Of a stretch of 55,507 nt of DNA, positions 1-12,326 are shown piece by piece (position 1 is the first letter of the stretch; every line of letters starts with the position of its first letter). The notes beneath the pieces are model-generated. The model saw only the letters and a list, made by a program, of their open reading frames with translations. It was not told the origin of the DNA and did not search any database. A program made the position numbers and the translations under genes. Source of the DNA: a bacterium (GTDB lineage Bacteria > Vulcanimicrobiota > Vulcanimicrobiia > Vulcanimicrobiales > SCRA01); contig SCRA01000012.1 in NCBI GenBank assembly GCA_004297985.1, positions 1 to 55,507 on the forward strand, given 5' to 3'.

Positions 1-118
1 CTTCGTTCTTGAACCGCGTTACCAGAGCGTGGCCAACGCGTGTCTCCATCGCTCGGGCTATCTCTGCAGCGAGCTCAGGGTTGGAATTGCCGCTGAAGAG
101 CAACGGTTTCTGAGTCAT
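1..118 (-). CDS. prs: Ribose-phosphate pyrophosphokinase, N-terminal fragment (cut by window edge)
   Basis: The minus strand from an ATG at 118 reads 39 open codons to the window edge. The start resembles PRPP synthetase N-termini: [15 protein letters not shown] corresponds to the family pattern LFxxNxxPELAxxIA, followed by GHALVTRF where the family has G(x)3VxRFSDGE. The enzyme makes PRPP from ribose 5-phosphate and ATP for nucleotide, His and Trp synthesis. A good Shine-Dalgarno (GGAAAGAGG) lies 6 bases upstream. The gene is divergent from uvrB across about 124 bp. Only the N-terminus is visible, and the residues after RF (KNE rather than SDGE) differ from the commonest form, so the family call is likely but not certain. 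Confidence 0.75.
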   Translation of the reverse strand, partial: MTQKPLLFSGNSNPELAAEIARAMETRVGHALVTRFKNE

Positions 119-242
119 CGAGAGCCTCTTTCCAAACCAAGCGGGGTGTGTCCTGGTCCATGCCTGCGGTCGTTTGCGAGTGCCCCAAAGCGACGAGGCC
201 CCCGCCGAACGTCGGCGAAGCACCGTTGACGCCGTGGCCACA

Positions 243-3539
<3,297 letters not shown>

Positions 3540-3542
3540 TGG

Positions 3543-4961
3543 CTAGTCGTAGCCGGCCTCGATCCCACGCTCCCCTTCCAAGATCGGGACGGGCCTGGGG
3601 CGCGGCGGCGAGAGGGTAAGCGGCTCACGCTCCCACCATGCGTCGAAGTGGAGCTTCGCCGCCGTCAGGGCCACGCGCATGCCCCAGCCGCAGATCCAGG
3701 CCAACGGGACGCCGAACAGGCCCAGCCCCGCCGCACGAATGAAGATCCACGCCAACGGCAGCACGACCAAACTCGTGGTGGTCCCCACGATCATGGAGAA
3801 GCGTGTGTCGCCCGCGGCGCGGATGGCCGAGATGCCGATGACGGCGTAGCCCTTGAGCGGCATCGTCAGCATATAGAGCGCCATCGGTCCGGCAGCGATT
3901 GCGGCCAGCTCCGGCTGGAGCGTGAGAACGAAGGCGATCGGCCACGCCAGGAGCGCGAGCCCGGCTCCGCAGATCAGGCAGGCGATCGTCCCCAAGCGCA
4001 TCGCCCGTGTGTGGAACCAGCGTGCTCCTGCGCGGTCGCGCGCACCTAAACGTTGGCCGATCACCGTCTGCGCGGCATATCCGAACGGGCCGGGGAGTGC
4101 GAAGCTCAACTCGGCGACCACGTTGATGGCGCGCAACGCCGCCACATAGGCAACGCCCAGCGGGGCCACGAGGCCCACCATGATCAAGTCCGGCGCGAGC
4201 ATGGCAGCGAGGAAGGCCACCTCGGGAAGCGCCAGTACCACGCTCTGGCGCGCCAGCCGCCAGTCGATATCGAGCCGCTCGAGGATCTTCAAGTCGGAAC
4301 GGTGCTTGACCAGGAAGACGCAGTAGGCAAAGCCCGCGCACTCCGCCAACAGCGAGGAGATGCCCGCGCCGACGATGCCGAACGGATGGTGCGTGCCGAT
4401 GCCTAAGGCGAGAACCGCCAGCAGCGGCAGGTGAACGGCGTTGATGACCACGAGCACGTGCACCGTGGGCTTGGCGTCACCCGCCACGCTGAGCGCCGAG
4501 AGCGTGACGATCTCGTAGGCGATGAACAGCATGGTGAGCGCACGCAGCGTGAGGTAGAGCGCGCCTTGATGGAGCACCGGCAACGGGCCGATCAGCGCGC
4601 GCAGCATGGCTTCGCCGCCGATGACGGTGGCGGCGATGAAGACGGCCGCTAGAGCGAACGGCGCCACCGACGAGGCTCGAACCACGCGGCCGAAGCCGGA
4701 GTAGTCGCGTGCGCCGATGTATTGGGCACCCAGGATCGAGAGCCCCGCGCGCATGCCGTAGACCAGCGCGATCATCATGGCGAAGATCGCCGTCGCGGCG
4801 CTGAGGGCGGCCAGCGGCTCGCGGCCGAGCGCGCCAACGGCGATGGTGTCACCGATGCCGAGGAGCTGATCGGCGATCAGCGCGACGATCTGCGGCACAA
4901 CCAGGTGCCCCACGACGCCGCGCAGGTCGCGATGATCGATCACGTCGTCGCGAGGAGTCAC
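3543..4961 (-). CDS. MATE family multidrug/Na+ antiporter
   Basis: This 472-residue, very hydrophobic protein has about twelve predicted membrane segments and the MATE layout: an N-terminal helix with PQIVALIADQLLGIGDTIAVGALG, then GAQYIGARD after the second segment, and a related second half (FALPGPFGYAAQTVIGQRLGARDR). MATE proteins export cationic drugs or metabolites in exchange for H+ or Na+ at the inner membrane. The start is GTG at 4961; a second GTG six codons on is possible. The gene is divergent from the alpha-mannosidase (50 bp gap) and convergent with uvrB. The substrate cannot be read from the sequence. Confidence 0.88.
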   Translation of the reverse strand: MTPRDDVIDHRDLRGVVGHLVVPQIVALIADQLLGIGDTIAVGALGREPLAALSAATAIFAMMIALVYGMRAGLSILGAQYIGARDYSGFGRVVRASSVAPFALAAVFIAATVIGGEAMLRALIGPLPVLHQGALYLTLRALTMLFIAYEIVTLSALSVAGDAKPTVHVLVVINAVHLPLLAVLALGIGTHHPFGIVGAGISSLLAECAGFAYCVFLVKHRSDLKILERLDIDWRLARQSVVLALPEVAFLAAMLAPDLIMVGLVAPLGVAYVAALRAINVVAELSFALPGPFGYAAQTVIGQRLGARDRAGARWFHTRAMRLGTIACLICGAGLALLAWPIAFVLTLQPELAAIAAGPMALYMLTMPLKGYAVIGISAIRAAGDTRFSMIVGTTTSLVVLPLAWIFIRAAGLGLFGVPLAWICGWGMRVALTAAKLHFDAWWEREPLTLSPPRPRPVPILEGERGIEAGYD

Positions 4962-5011
4962 CTTCGAGCGTTCGAGCAGGGCGGGCGGGGGCCTTTGCGA
5001 ATGGCGGCATC

Positions 5012-7471
5012 GTGAAGGTTACGTTTACAGTAGAGGGCGGTGATGAGACGGCGATCCTCCGCACGCGCCTCGAGCGTGTGCCGAGCGGAGCGATTCTGCT
5101 CTATCGCTGGCCCAGCGGGGCGTTGCTGCGCCAGGACGGCGAGATACGGGGCGCCTTCGACCGCGAGCATCGCGCGGTGACTCTGCGCGGGAGTGAGGGC
5201 GGCAGCGACCTGACGCTCGAAGTGGAACGCCATGGTCTGCCGGGAAGCGGCCTGCCCTCCGGCCCTGGACTGCGTTGGCGATGGATGCAGCGCGAGCGCG
5301 CGATCCCTCTGCACGGGCGCGTGATCGTGGCCGGCAACGGCGAAGCCGCCGATCCGCCGCGGCTGACGGCACCTGCAGCCATAGGCCACGCCCATCTCGA
5401 CGTCGCCTGGCTGTGGACGACGACGCAGGCGCGCCGAAAGTTCGTTCGCACGCTCTCCAATCAAGCACGCTATCTCGAAGACGATCCGAATTACGTCTTC
5501 GCGCAGTCGCAGCCGCAGCTCTGTGCGTGGCTGGAGCACGACGACGCCGCGCTCTTCGCCAACGTGCGCACGCTAGCGGCGAAACACCGCATCGATGCGA
5601 GCGTCGCCGCGATGTGGGTGGAGCCTGACTGCCACGCCGCTAGCGGAGAGTCGCTCTTGCGCCAGCTCGTCCTGGGGCGGCGCTACGCGCGCGAGGTGCT
5701 GGCCACGGAAGCGGAAGTCTGCTGGCTCCCCGACACGTTCGGCTTCCCCTCTACGCTCCCGATGCTGCTGCAGCATGCCGGTGTGCCGTACTTCTACACG
5801 ACGAAGCTGCGCTGGAACGAGCGCACGCGCTTCCCGTACTCGCGCTGGTGGTGGGAGAGCGACGACGGCTCGCGCGTGCTGGCGGTGCTAGGCGCATCGT
5901 ACGAGGGCGCCCCGACGGCGGACCGCGTGGCCGAGGCGCGCATCGACGAGACGCCGCTGGTGGTTGGGTACGGAGACGGCGGCGGCGGGCCGACGAGGGG
6001 AACGCTGGCACGCGTGCGCGAGGCCGGCCTCCCGTGGTCGAGCGCGGCCGCGTGGTTCGCCGGTGTCGCAGCGCGTGACGGCGCCCGCCTGCCAACGTAT
6101 CGCGATGAGCTCTATCTGGAGTGCCATCGCGGCACCTACACGTCCAACGCCCTGCTCAAAGCCGAGAATGCGGCGCTCGAGTTTGCGATCGGCAACGCCG
6201 AGGAGCAGACGGCGTGGTGCGCTTCGTTCCGCGTGGCCCAGTCGATGCTGCGCGAGAACCGTAAGGACCTCGATGCGGCGTGGCGGGTCCTGCTCACCAA
6301 TCAATTCCACGATCTGCTCGCCGGGACATCGATCGGCGCGGCGACGGAGGAGGCGCTGGAGGGGTACGCGCAGGCCCGCAAGCACATCGAGGCCTCGCTC
6401 ATGCGGTGCAACGCCGTGCTTCCGCGCGGGGGGCAGGGCCTGCCCTCACGCGGCGTCGAGATCTCGGCGCCGCTGCGCGAGGGCCGAACCTGGCTGCTCG
6501 ACAACGGGCTCGTGCGCGCGCGCATCGACGACGAAGGTGCCGTGATCGCATTGGAAGCCGGCGGGCGCAACGTCGTTCGCCGCGCCAATGTCTTGCGCGC
6601 CTTCGTCGACCGCCCCAAGACGTGGGAGGCCTGGAACCTCGACGCCGACTACCGCCGTCAGCCGCGCGAGCTGGGCCCAGCCTCCGTCGAAGGCGTGCGC
6701 GACGGTGTGGTGGTGCGCCGCGTACTCGGCGATTCAGAGATCGTCCAACACCTCTCGCTCCAGCCGGGAGAGTCATGGCTGCGCGTGGGGATGCGTATCG
6801 CATGGCACGAGCGGCGGACGATCCTGCGCGTTGAACACACCTTCGAACAGGATGATGAGCGCGCGCTCTTCGGCCAGCCGCACGGTGTGCTGACGCGCCC
6901 GGTGCGCCCGACCACGGAGGCGGAACGCGCCAAGTTCGAGGTACCCGGCCAGCGCTTCTGCTCGGCGGCGGGTTGCGCCGTCTTCGCCACCGATCGCTAC
7001 GGCTGGAGCCTTGGGTCCGGCGCGGCGGGGGGCGTGGAAGTGGGACTCTCGCTCCTGCGCGGCACCACGTGGCCCGATCCCGATGCCGATCTCGGCGAGC
7101 ACGTGCTGGAGTACGCGCTCGTGCCGCACGGTGGAGCCTCCGTCGGCGAGCTGGAGCGAGCTTGGCGTGAGTTCTCCGAGCCGCGCCGCCCGCACATGGT
7201 CAAGTGCGAAGCACCGAACGTGCTGATTGCCGCCGTCAAGCTCGCCGACGACTGCAAGGGGGTGATCGTGCGCCTGCGCGAGTGCGACGGCGTAGCGGGA
7301 GACGTGCCGCTCGAAGTCGCCACGCGCCCGCTTGGCGCCGAGCTGGTCGACGCGGAGGAGCGTTCCGTCGACGGCGGTGAGCTGACGCTGGAGGACAGGT
7401 TGATGCGCGTCCCGCTGCGTTCCTACGGCTTGGCCAGCGTACGCGTTCGCTTCCCGATCAAGGATATCTGA
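5012..7471 (+). CDS. Glycoside hydrolase family 38 alpha-mannosidase
   Basis: The protein has 819 residues. After an N-terminal beta domain of about 120 residues comes the GH38 catalytic core: the zinc-binding motif AIGHAHLDVAWLW, the segment WVEPDCHAASGESLLRQ, the nucleophile motif WLPDTFGFPSTLP with the catalytic Asp, CHRGTYTSNALLK, and NQFHDLLAGTSI with a further zinc ligand His. A large C-terminal beta-sandwich follows. The enzyme releases alpha-linked mannose from glycans; there is no signal peptide, so it should be cytoplasmic. The start is GTG at 5012, which gives the natural MKVTFTVEGG N-terminus. Two bases separate it from the downstream HlyD-like gene, suggesting one transcript with the export operon, though a functional link is not obvious. 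Confidence 0.93.
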   Translation: MKVTFTVEGGDETAILRTRLERVPSGAILLYRWPSGALLRQDGEIRGAFDREHRAVTLRGSEGGSDLTLEVERHGLPGSGLPSGPGLRWRWMQRERAIPLHGRVIVAGNGEAADPPRLTAPAAIGHAHLDVAWLWTTTQARRKFVRTLSNQARYLEDDPNYVFAQSQPQLCAWLEHDDAALFANVRTLAAKHRIDASVAAMWVEPDCHAASGESLLRQLVLGRRYAREVLATEAEVCWLPDTFGFPSTLPMLLQHAGVPYFYTTKLRWNERTRFPYSRWWWESDDGSRVLAVLGASYEGAPTADRVAEARIDETPLVVGYGDGGGGPTRGTLARVREAGLPWSSAAAWFAGVAARDGARLPTYRDELYLECHRGTYTSNALLKAENAALEFAIGNAEEQTAWCASFRVAQSMLRENRKDLDAAWRVLLTNQFHDLLAGTSIGAATEEALEGYAQARKHIEASLMRCNAVLPRGGQGLPSRGVEISAPLREGRTWLLDNGLVRARIDDEGAVIALEAGGRNVVRRANVLRAFVDRPKTWEAWNLDADYRRQPRELGPASVEGVRDGVVVRRVLGDSEIVQHLSLQPGESWLRVGMRIAWHERRTILRVEHTFEQDDERALFGQPHGVLTRPVRPTTEAERAKFEVPGQRFCSAAGCAVFATDRYGWSLGSGAAGGVEVGLSLLRGTTWPDPDADLGEHVLEYALVPHGGASVGELERAWREFSEPRRPHMVKCEAPNVLIAAVKLADDCKGVIVRLRECDGVAGDVPLEVATRPLGAELVDAEERSVDGGELTLEDRLMRVPLRSYGLASVRVRFPIKDI

Positions 7472-7473
7472 TC

Positions 7474-8646
7474 GTGGGCCACGTGCGTGCTTTTGGGCGG
7501 AAACCGGTGCCGGCGGTGATGCTGGCGGCGTTCGCGGCCGTCGCAAGCGGGTGCGCCGGGGGCACCGGCCATACATACGGCGGCACTCTGCAGGCCGTCT
7601 CGGCGACGGTGGGGAGTATGGTTGGCGGACGCGTAGCCGCCGTGTCGGTGTCCGACGGCCAACGTGTCCGCGCTGGAGAGGTCATCGTGCGCTTCGATGA
7701 CGCCGCCCAGCGCGCCGAGGTGTCGATGGCGCAAGGGCAACTCGCGCAGGCGCGCGCCGCCCTCTCGGAGCGGCTCCACGGCTCGCGCCAAAGTGACGTC
7801 GAGCGCGTCGCGGCTCTGGCCGCGCAGGCGCAGGCCACCTACGTCAAGACGCAACGTTCCGGGACGCACACGATCGAGGCGGATGAACAGCGCGTGCGCG
7901 AGGCGCAGGGCAATGTCTCGGGCGCGCAGTCCTTGTACGAGCAGCGGCGCCGCGACGACGCGCGCCAGCGCACGCTGTACGTCCACGGCGCAATCTCCGC
8001 ACAGGCGCGCGATGCCTCTACGGCGGCTCTCGCCTCGACGAGCGCGGCCTTGACCTCCGCGCAGGCGCGCCTCGCCGCGGCACGCGTTGCGCTCGACGAC
8101 GATCGTACGGTAAACGTACCGCGTGGGACCGCCGCGGCATTCGAATCCTATCGGGCCGCGCAGGCACAGTTGCGCACGCTCCAAGAGGGCGCGCGTCCGG
8201 AGGAGATTGCGCAGGCACGCGCCGCCGTGACGGTGGCCGAGGGCGGGGTAGCCGCGGCGCGCGAACATCTCGAGGAGACGGTTGTGCGCGCTCCGGCGGA
8301 CGGCGTGGTCTCGGCGCTCGATCTCCACGTAGGCGATCTCGTGGCGGCGGGCATGGGCGTGGCCACCGTCGACGAGGCCGGCGACCCCTTCGTGCGCATC
8401 TATGTACCGCAGCGTACGCTGGGAGCGCTGAGCGTCGGGCGGAGCCTCGACGTGCGCGCCGAGGGCCTTGGCGGGCGCGTTTTCGAGGGCGTCGTCGAGC
8501 AGATCGATCGGCAGGCGCAATTCACGCCGCAAAACGTCCAGACGGCGGAAGAGCGCGCCAGCCTCACCTTCGGCGTGAAAGTGCGCGTGCGCGATCCCGG
8601 ATACGTGCTGCGCGGCGGCACGACCGCCGAGGTTGCCGTGCCATGA
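7474..8646 (+). CDS. HlyD/membrane-fusion-type lipoprotein of an ABC-2 exporter
   Basis: This 390-residue periplasmic adaptor has a hydrophobic N-terminus ending in a lipobox-like AVASGC (Cys27), so it is probably a lipoprotein. A lipoyl/barrel-sandwich half (GGRVAAVSVSDGQRVRAGEVIVRFDD) follows, then a long Ala/Gln/Arg-rich coiled coil (about residues 85-260), the returning half (ETVVRAPADGVVSALDLHVGDLVAAGMGVATV) and a beta-barrel domain. Such proteins connect an inner-membrane ABC transporter to the outer envelope, which implies a diderm host. The start is GTG at 7474. Its stop overlaps the start of the ATPase gene by 4 bases, so the three genes are translationally coupled. Confidence 0.92.
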   Translation: MGHVRAFGRKPVPAVMLAAFAAVASGCAGGTGHTYGGTLQAVSATVGSMVGGRVAAVSVSDGQRVRAGEVIVRFDDAAQRAEVSMAQGQLAQARAALSERLHGSRQSDVERVAALAAQAQATYVKTQRSGTHTIEADEQRVREAQGNVSGAQSLYEQRRRDDARQRTLYVHGAISAQARDASTAALASTSAALTSAQARLAAARVALDDDRTVNVPRGTAAAFESYRAAQAQLRTLQEGARPEEIAQARAAVTVAEGGVAAAREHLEETVVRAPADGVVSALDLHVGDLVAAGMGVATVDEAGDPFVRIYVPQRTLGALSVGRSLDVRAEGLGGRVFEGVVEQIDRQAQFTPQNVQTAEERASLTFGVKVRVRDPGYVLRGGTTAEVAVP

Positions 8647-9584
8647 GTGCCGGGGCCATCACGATCGACGGTCTGAGCAAGCGCTACGGAGAGAAGACGG
8701 TGGTGCGCGCGCTCGACCTGCGGGTGGCGCGCGGCGAGATCTTCGGCTTCCTGGGACCCAACGGCAGCGGGAAGTCCACCACCATCAAGATGCTCTGCGG
8801 TCTCGTGCGCCCGACGGACGGGCACGCCAGCGTTCTGGGCTTCGACGTCGCGCGCGAGACCGAGCGCGTGCGCCGCGTCATCGGCTACATGTCGCAGTCG
8901 TTCTCGCTCTACGGCGACTTGACGGTCGAGGAGAACTTGGAGTTCTACGGCCGCGCCTACGGATTGGCGCCGGAGCGCCGGCGCGAACGTAAGCGCGAGG
9001 TCGTCGATCTGGTAGGCATCGAGCCTTTCGTGCGCTTCCGATCTGCGACGCTCTCGGGAGGCTGGAAGCAGCGCCTGGCGCTCGCCTGCGCGCTCCTGCA
9101 CGAGCCAGCCGTGGTCTTTCTCGACGAGCCCACAGCCGGCATCGATCCCGTGGCGCGGCGCGACCTGTGGAACCTGCTCTTCGCCTTGGCGGAACGCGGC
9201 GTCACGCTCTTCGTCACCACGCACTACATGGACGAAGCGGAGCGCTGCTCGCGCCTGGGCTACATCTACGACGGCGAGCTGGTCGCCGCGGGCACGGAGG
9301 AGGAGCTGCGCCGCCTGCCCGGCGTCGACCCTCCGGATGCCGCACGCTACAGCGTGGCGGCCGAGGAGATCATGCTAGCCTATGCCGCCGCGCGCCGGCT
9401 CCCCTACGTGCGCGACGTGACGATCTTCGGCCGGCAGTTGCACGTGCTGACGGAAGCCGGCGTTGCCCCCGAGCGTCTGCGCGCCGATCTCGCTCCCGTG
9501 ACGGAGATCGGTGAGATCGTGCGCATTGCGCCCTCGCTGGAGGACATCTTCCTGGTACTCACGCGGGGACGCGAAGCGCGGTGA
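8643..9584 (+). CDS. ABC transporter ATP-binding protein (ABC-2 / multidrug type)
   Basis: This 313-residue ATPase has Walker A GPNGSGKST (residues 38-46), a Q-loop (GYMSQSFSLYGDLTVEEN), signature LSGGWKQRL, Walker B VVFLDEPTAG and the H-loop (FVTTHYMDEAE). This is the pattern of ATPases that energise ABC-2 exporters for drugs or other amphipathic molecules (YbhF/CcmA/NodI-like). A C-terminal extension of about 80 residues (ILTEAGVAPERL-type regulatory tail) is typical for the group. The start is ATG at 8643, overlapping the adaptor gene, and the stop overlaps the permease start by 4 bases. Confidence 0.95.
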   Translation: MSAGAITIDGLSKRYGEKTVVRALDLRVARGEIFGFLGPNGSGKSTTIKMLCGLVRPTDGHASVLGFDVARETERVRRVIGYMSQSFSLYGDLTVEENLEFYGRAYGLAPERRRERKREVVDLVGIEPFVRFRSATLSGGWKQRLALACALLHEPAVVFLDEPTAGIDPVARRDLWNLLFALAERGVTLFVTTHYMDEAERCSRLGYIYDGELVAAGTEEELRRLPGVDPPDAARYSVAAEEIMLAYAAARRLPYVRDVTIFGRQLHVLTEAGVAPERLRADLAPVTEIGEIVRIAPSLEDIFLVLTRGREAR

Positions 9585-10699
9585 GCGGCGCCTTCGCGGT
9601 GCGCGGCTTCGGCGCCATCCTCTACAAAGAGATGATCCACGTCTCGCGCGACCCGATCACTCTCATACTGGCACTGGCGCTCCCCGTCGTGCAGATGCTG
9701 ATCTTCGGTTACGCCATCAACACGAGAGTCCAGCACATCTCCTCTGCCTATCTCGACGAGGATCGCGGAGCGATCGCCGTGCGCGCGCTGGATGCCTTCC
9801 GCGCCTCCCAGCAGTTCGATCTGCGCTACGCGGCGCGCTCGCGCGCCGAGCTCGAGCGGCTCATCGTCGCCGGCCGCGTCCGCGCCGCCTTCGACATCCC
9901 GCCCAATGCCACAGCGGATCTGCGCGCGGGGAAGACGGTGCGCATCCAAGTGTTGATCGACGGCTCCGACTCCACCGTGGCCCAGCAGGCGTACGCCGCA
10001 GCCACGGCCGTCGGCGCGCAGCTCGCGCGTGAGGCGCGGGGCGGCAGTGCGCCGCCGCTGGTGGAGGTGCGCCCGCGCATGCTCTTCAACCCGAGCCTGC
10101 GCAGCGCGAACTTCTTGGTTCCCGGCTTGATCGGCGTGATCATGCAGCTCATCACGATCTTCCTCATGGCGCTCTCGATCGTCGGCGAGCGGGAGCGTGG
10201 AACGCTCGATCAAGTGCTGGTGACGCCCATCGGCGCGGGCGGATTGATCCTGGGCAAGATCGTGCCCTACGTGGCGATCGGCTTCGTCGACTTCCTGCTC
10301 GTGCTGCTTGCCATGCGCTGGGTCTTCGGCGTCACGGTCGCCGGGAATCTGGGCTTGCTCCTGCTGCTGGGGCTGGGCTTCATGGTGGCGGCGCTGGGGA
10401 TGGGCCTGTGGATCTCCAGCATCGCGCAGACGCAGGTCCAAGCCATGCTGCTGACGTTCGCCGTGACGATGCCCTCGATTCTGCTCTCGGGTTTCTTCTT
10501 CGAGCGCGAATTGATGCCGCTGGTGATGCAATGGGTGGGCTACGCCATCCCGCTGACGTTCTTCCTGGAGATCCTGCGCGGCATCATCCTGCGCGGCGCG
10601 GGACTGGACGTTCTCTGGCCCTCGGTGGCCGGGATGCTTGGGTTGGGCGCGGTGCTGATCGTGGCGGCGACGCTGCGCTTTGCACGCCGCTCGTCGTGA
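9581..10699 (+). CDS. ABC-2 type transporter permease (YbhS/YhhJ-like)
   Basis: This is a 372-residue integral membrane protein. It has an N-terminal membrane helix (ITLILALALPVVQMLIFGYAI), a soluble extracytoplasmic domain of about 140 residues, and a cluster of five C-terminal helices with the ABC-2 signature region GERERGTLDQVLVTPIGAGGLILGKIVPYV. It forms the membrane channel of the exporter with the preceding ATPase and the HlyD-like adaptor. The start is GTG at 9581, overlapping the ATPase stop. The transported substrate is not evident; in related systems it is a drug or hydrophobic metabolite. Confidence 0.93.
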   Translation: MSGAFAVRGFGAILYKEMIHVSRDPITLILALALPVVQMLIFGYAINTRVQHISSAYLDEDRGAIAVRALDAFRASQQFDLRYAARSRAELERLIVAGRVRAAFDIPPNATADLRAGKTVRIQVLIDGSDSTVAQQAYAAATAVGAQLAREARGGSAPPLVEVRPRMLFNPSLRSANFLVPGLIGVIMQLITIFLMALSIVGERERGTLDQVLVTPIGAGGLILGKIVPYVAIGFVDFLLVLLAMRWVFGVTVAGNLGLLLLLGLGFMVAALGMGLWISSIAQTQVQAMLLTFAVTMPSILLSGFFFERELMPLVMQWVGYAIPLTFFLEILRGIILRGAGLDVLWPSVAGMLGLGAVLIVAATLRFARRSS

Positions 10700-10752
10700 G
10701 CGCACCGTTCGAGAACAGAGGAGTGCCCAGCGGGCGGGCGATATACCGGGGG

Positions 10753-11466
10753 ATGATCCGCGGCCTGGTCTTCGATCTCGACGACACCCTCTGCGACGAC
10801 ACCAGCTCCTACCACGCGGCCGCGCTCGATGCGGCGCGCGAGCTGGCGCGCGAGCACACGATCGACCCGATCGTCCTCAAGGAGGCCTACATTCGCGAAG
10901 CCGACGGCTTCTGGCAGCGCCTGACGCCAGAGGAGCTGGGCAAAAGCATCGGCGGTTTGCGCGAGCGCATGTGGGCCGCGGCACTCGCCGACGTAGGCAT
11001 CACCGACTGCGCGGTAGCACGGCACGCTGCCGAGCTCTACAACGCGGCACGCAAAGGCAACCTCGCCCTCTTTCCCAGCGTGGATCAGCAGTTGGAGCAC
11101 TGGCGCGCGAGCTATCGGCTGGCGTTGTTGACCAACGGGTTCTCCGAGACGCACCGCGAGAAGATCGCGCTGCTGGAGATCGAGCCGTACTTCGACGCCA
11201 TCCTGATCGCCGACGAAGTGGGAATGGTCAAGCCCGACCCGCGCGTCTTCCTCCATGCTTGCCGGCGCATCGGCACCGTGCCTCAACAAACGGTGATGGT
11301 TGGGGACCGCTATGAGCGTGACATCGTCGGCGCCATCGAGGCCGGGCTGCGCACCATCTGGGTGAACGTGCGCGGCGAGTCCTTGCCGGCTGGTCGGCCG
11401 CGGCCCGACGCGGTGATCGGCGCCATCGCGGAATTGGACGCCGAGTTGGCACGGTTGCCGGCGTGA
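10753..11466 (+). CDS. HAD-superfamily hydrolase (subfamily IA, YjjG-like)
   Basis: The 237-residue protein has all four HAD motifs: motif I GLVFDLDDTLCDD with the nucleophile and general acid Asp residues, motif II LLTNGFSE, motif III Lys in GMVKPDPRVF, and motif IV VMVGDRYERDIVGA. The cap is alpha-helical, as in YjjG/haloacid-dehalogenase-like nucleotide or sugar phosphatases, so the reaction is probably phosphate-monoester hydrolysis in the cytoplasm. I chose ATG 10753; an in-frame GTG 24 bases upstream, preceded by AGAGGA, is an alternative. The stop overlaps the next gene's GTG (GTGA), implying coupling to the membrane protein that follows. Confidence 0.9.
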   Translation: MIRGLVFDLDDTLCDDTSSYHAAALDAARELAREHTIDPIVLKEAYIREADGFWQRLTPEELGKSIGGLRERMWAAALADVGITDCAVARHAAELYNAARKGNLALFPSVDQQLEHWRASYRLALLTNGFSETHREKIALLEIEPYFDAILIADEVGMVKPDPRVFLHACRRIGTVPQQTVMVGDRYERDIVGAIEAGLRTIWVNVRGESLPAGRPRPDAVIGAIAELDAELARLPA

Positions 11467-12281
11467 GGGCGCTCTTCGGGCGGAGCTGGAGCCTTTATCG
11501 CGAGAATCCCGTCCTGGCAGTCCCGGCGCTCTTGCTGCAGCTTCTGGGCCTGGTCTGGGTCTTCACCGCCTCGCTCGCGCGCCAGCCGGACCACGATCTC
11601 GCACGCGCTGCGATCGTTCTTGCGCTCTCGTTGGTATGGTTGGCGGCTTACTTCGTCGCCGGAAACTACCTGACGGCCGCCGCCTTCGGAATGAGCGCGT
11701 CGGCGTGGCGCGTCGACGTGGCGACGCTGGCGGACGGCGCGGCGACGGGGTCGCGCCGTTGGTGGCCGCTTGGCACGCTGTGGTTCCTCGTAGCGGCGAT
11801 CTCGATACCCGCCGTTGTCGCGGCCTATCTACTCTTTGTCTCGGCGGTGCCGAGCGAGCCGATGCGCCGCGCGATCATCGAGCACCCCTCGCCGGCCGTT
11901 CGTGTGGGCCTCGTCGTCGTCGGGCTGGCGTTCTGGTTCTTCACCATCTACACGGTTCCGGCGATCGTCCTCGGTGGGCGCAGAGCCTTCGACGGCTTCA
12001 CGCGCAGCATTGTGCTGGCATCCGGGCGCGCGCGCGAGACGGTGGTGATGCTGATCCCGCTGGCCGTCGTGGGCGGTCTGCTCTTCCTCGGGAGCAGTGC
12101 GCTCGACGGCGCACTGAAGCACCGAGCGCTGGCCGAGACGCTCTTCCAGTTCGCCGACGCCGCCGTGGAGGGGCTGTGGGGTGCCTACGTGACGCTGGTC
12201 GTCTCGGGGAGATTCCTGGAACTGGAAGGCGGCTCCCAGCAAGGCCTGCCTGCTGAAACCCTGCGGCCCTTGTACGAGTAA
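11463..12281 (+). CDS. Hypothetical six-helix membrane protein (YciC/GPDP-anchor-like)
   Basis: The 272-residue protein begins SWSLYRENPVLAVPALLLQLLGLVWVF and contains roughly six hydrophobic helices separated by short amphipathic stretches. The arrangement, with a 'WxLYRxNP' opening and repeated PAVVAAYLLF and PAIVLGG segments, resembles the membrane domain family found in YciC and in the anchor of glycerophosphodiesterases. It is of unknown function. The start is GTG at 11463, overlapping the HAD gene. The next gene codes for a similar protein, so the two may be ancient tandem duplicates. I assign no function. Confidence 0.7.
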   Translation: MRALFGRSWSLYRENPVLAVPALLLQLLGLVWVFTASLARQPDHDLARAAIVLALSLVWLAAYFVAGNYLTAAAFGMSASAWRVDVATLADGAATGSRRWWPLGTLWFLVAAISIPAVVAAYLLFVSAVPSEPMRRAIIEHPSPAVRVGLVVVGLAFWFFTIYTVPAIVLGGRRAFDGFTRSIVLASGRARETVVMLIPLAVVGGLLFLGSSALDGALKHRALAETLFQFADAAVEGLWGAYVTLVVSGRFLELEGGSQQGLPAETLRPLYE

Positions 12282-12326
12282 CCCTCGAAGAGCGTTGTTG
12301 CTCCCCTCGCCAGCACGGAGGCTATT

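Noticed and set aside
174-242. Upstream TTG start for uvrB
   Set aside because: It adds 23 residues not found in UvrB proteins, and the ATG at 243 gives the canonical N-terminus.
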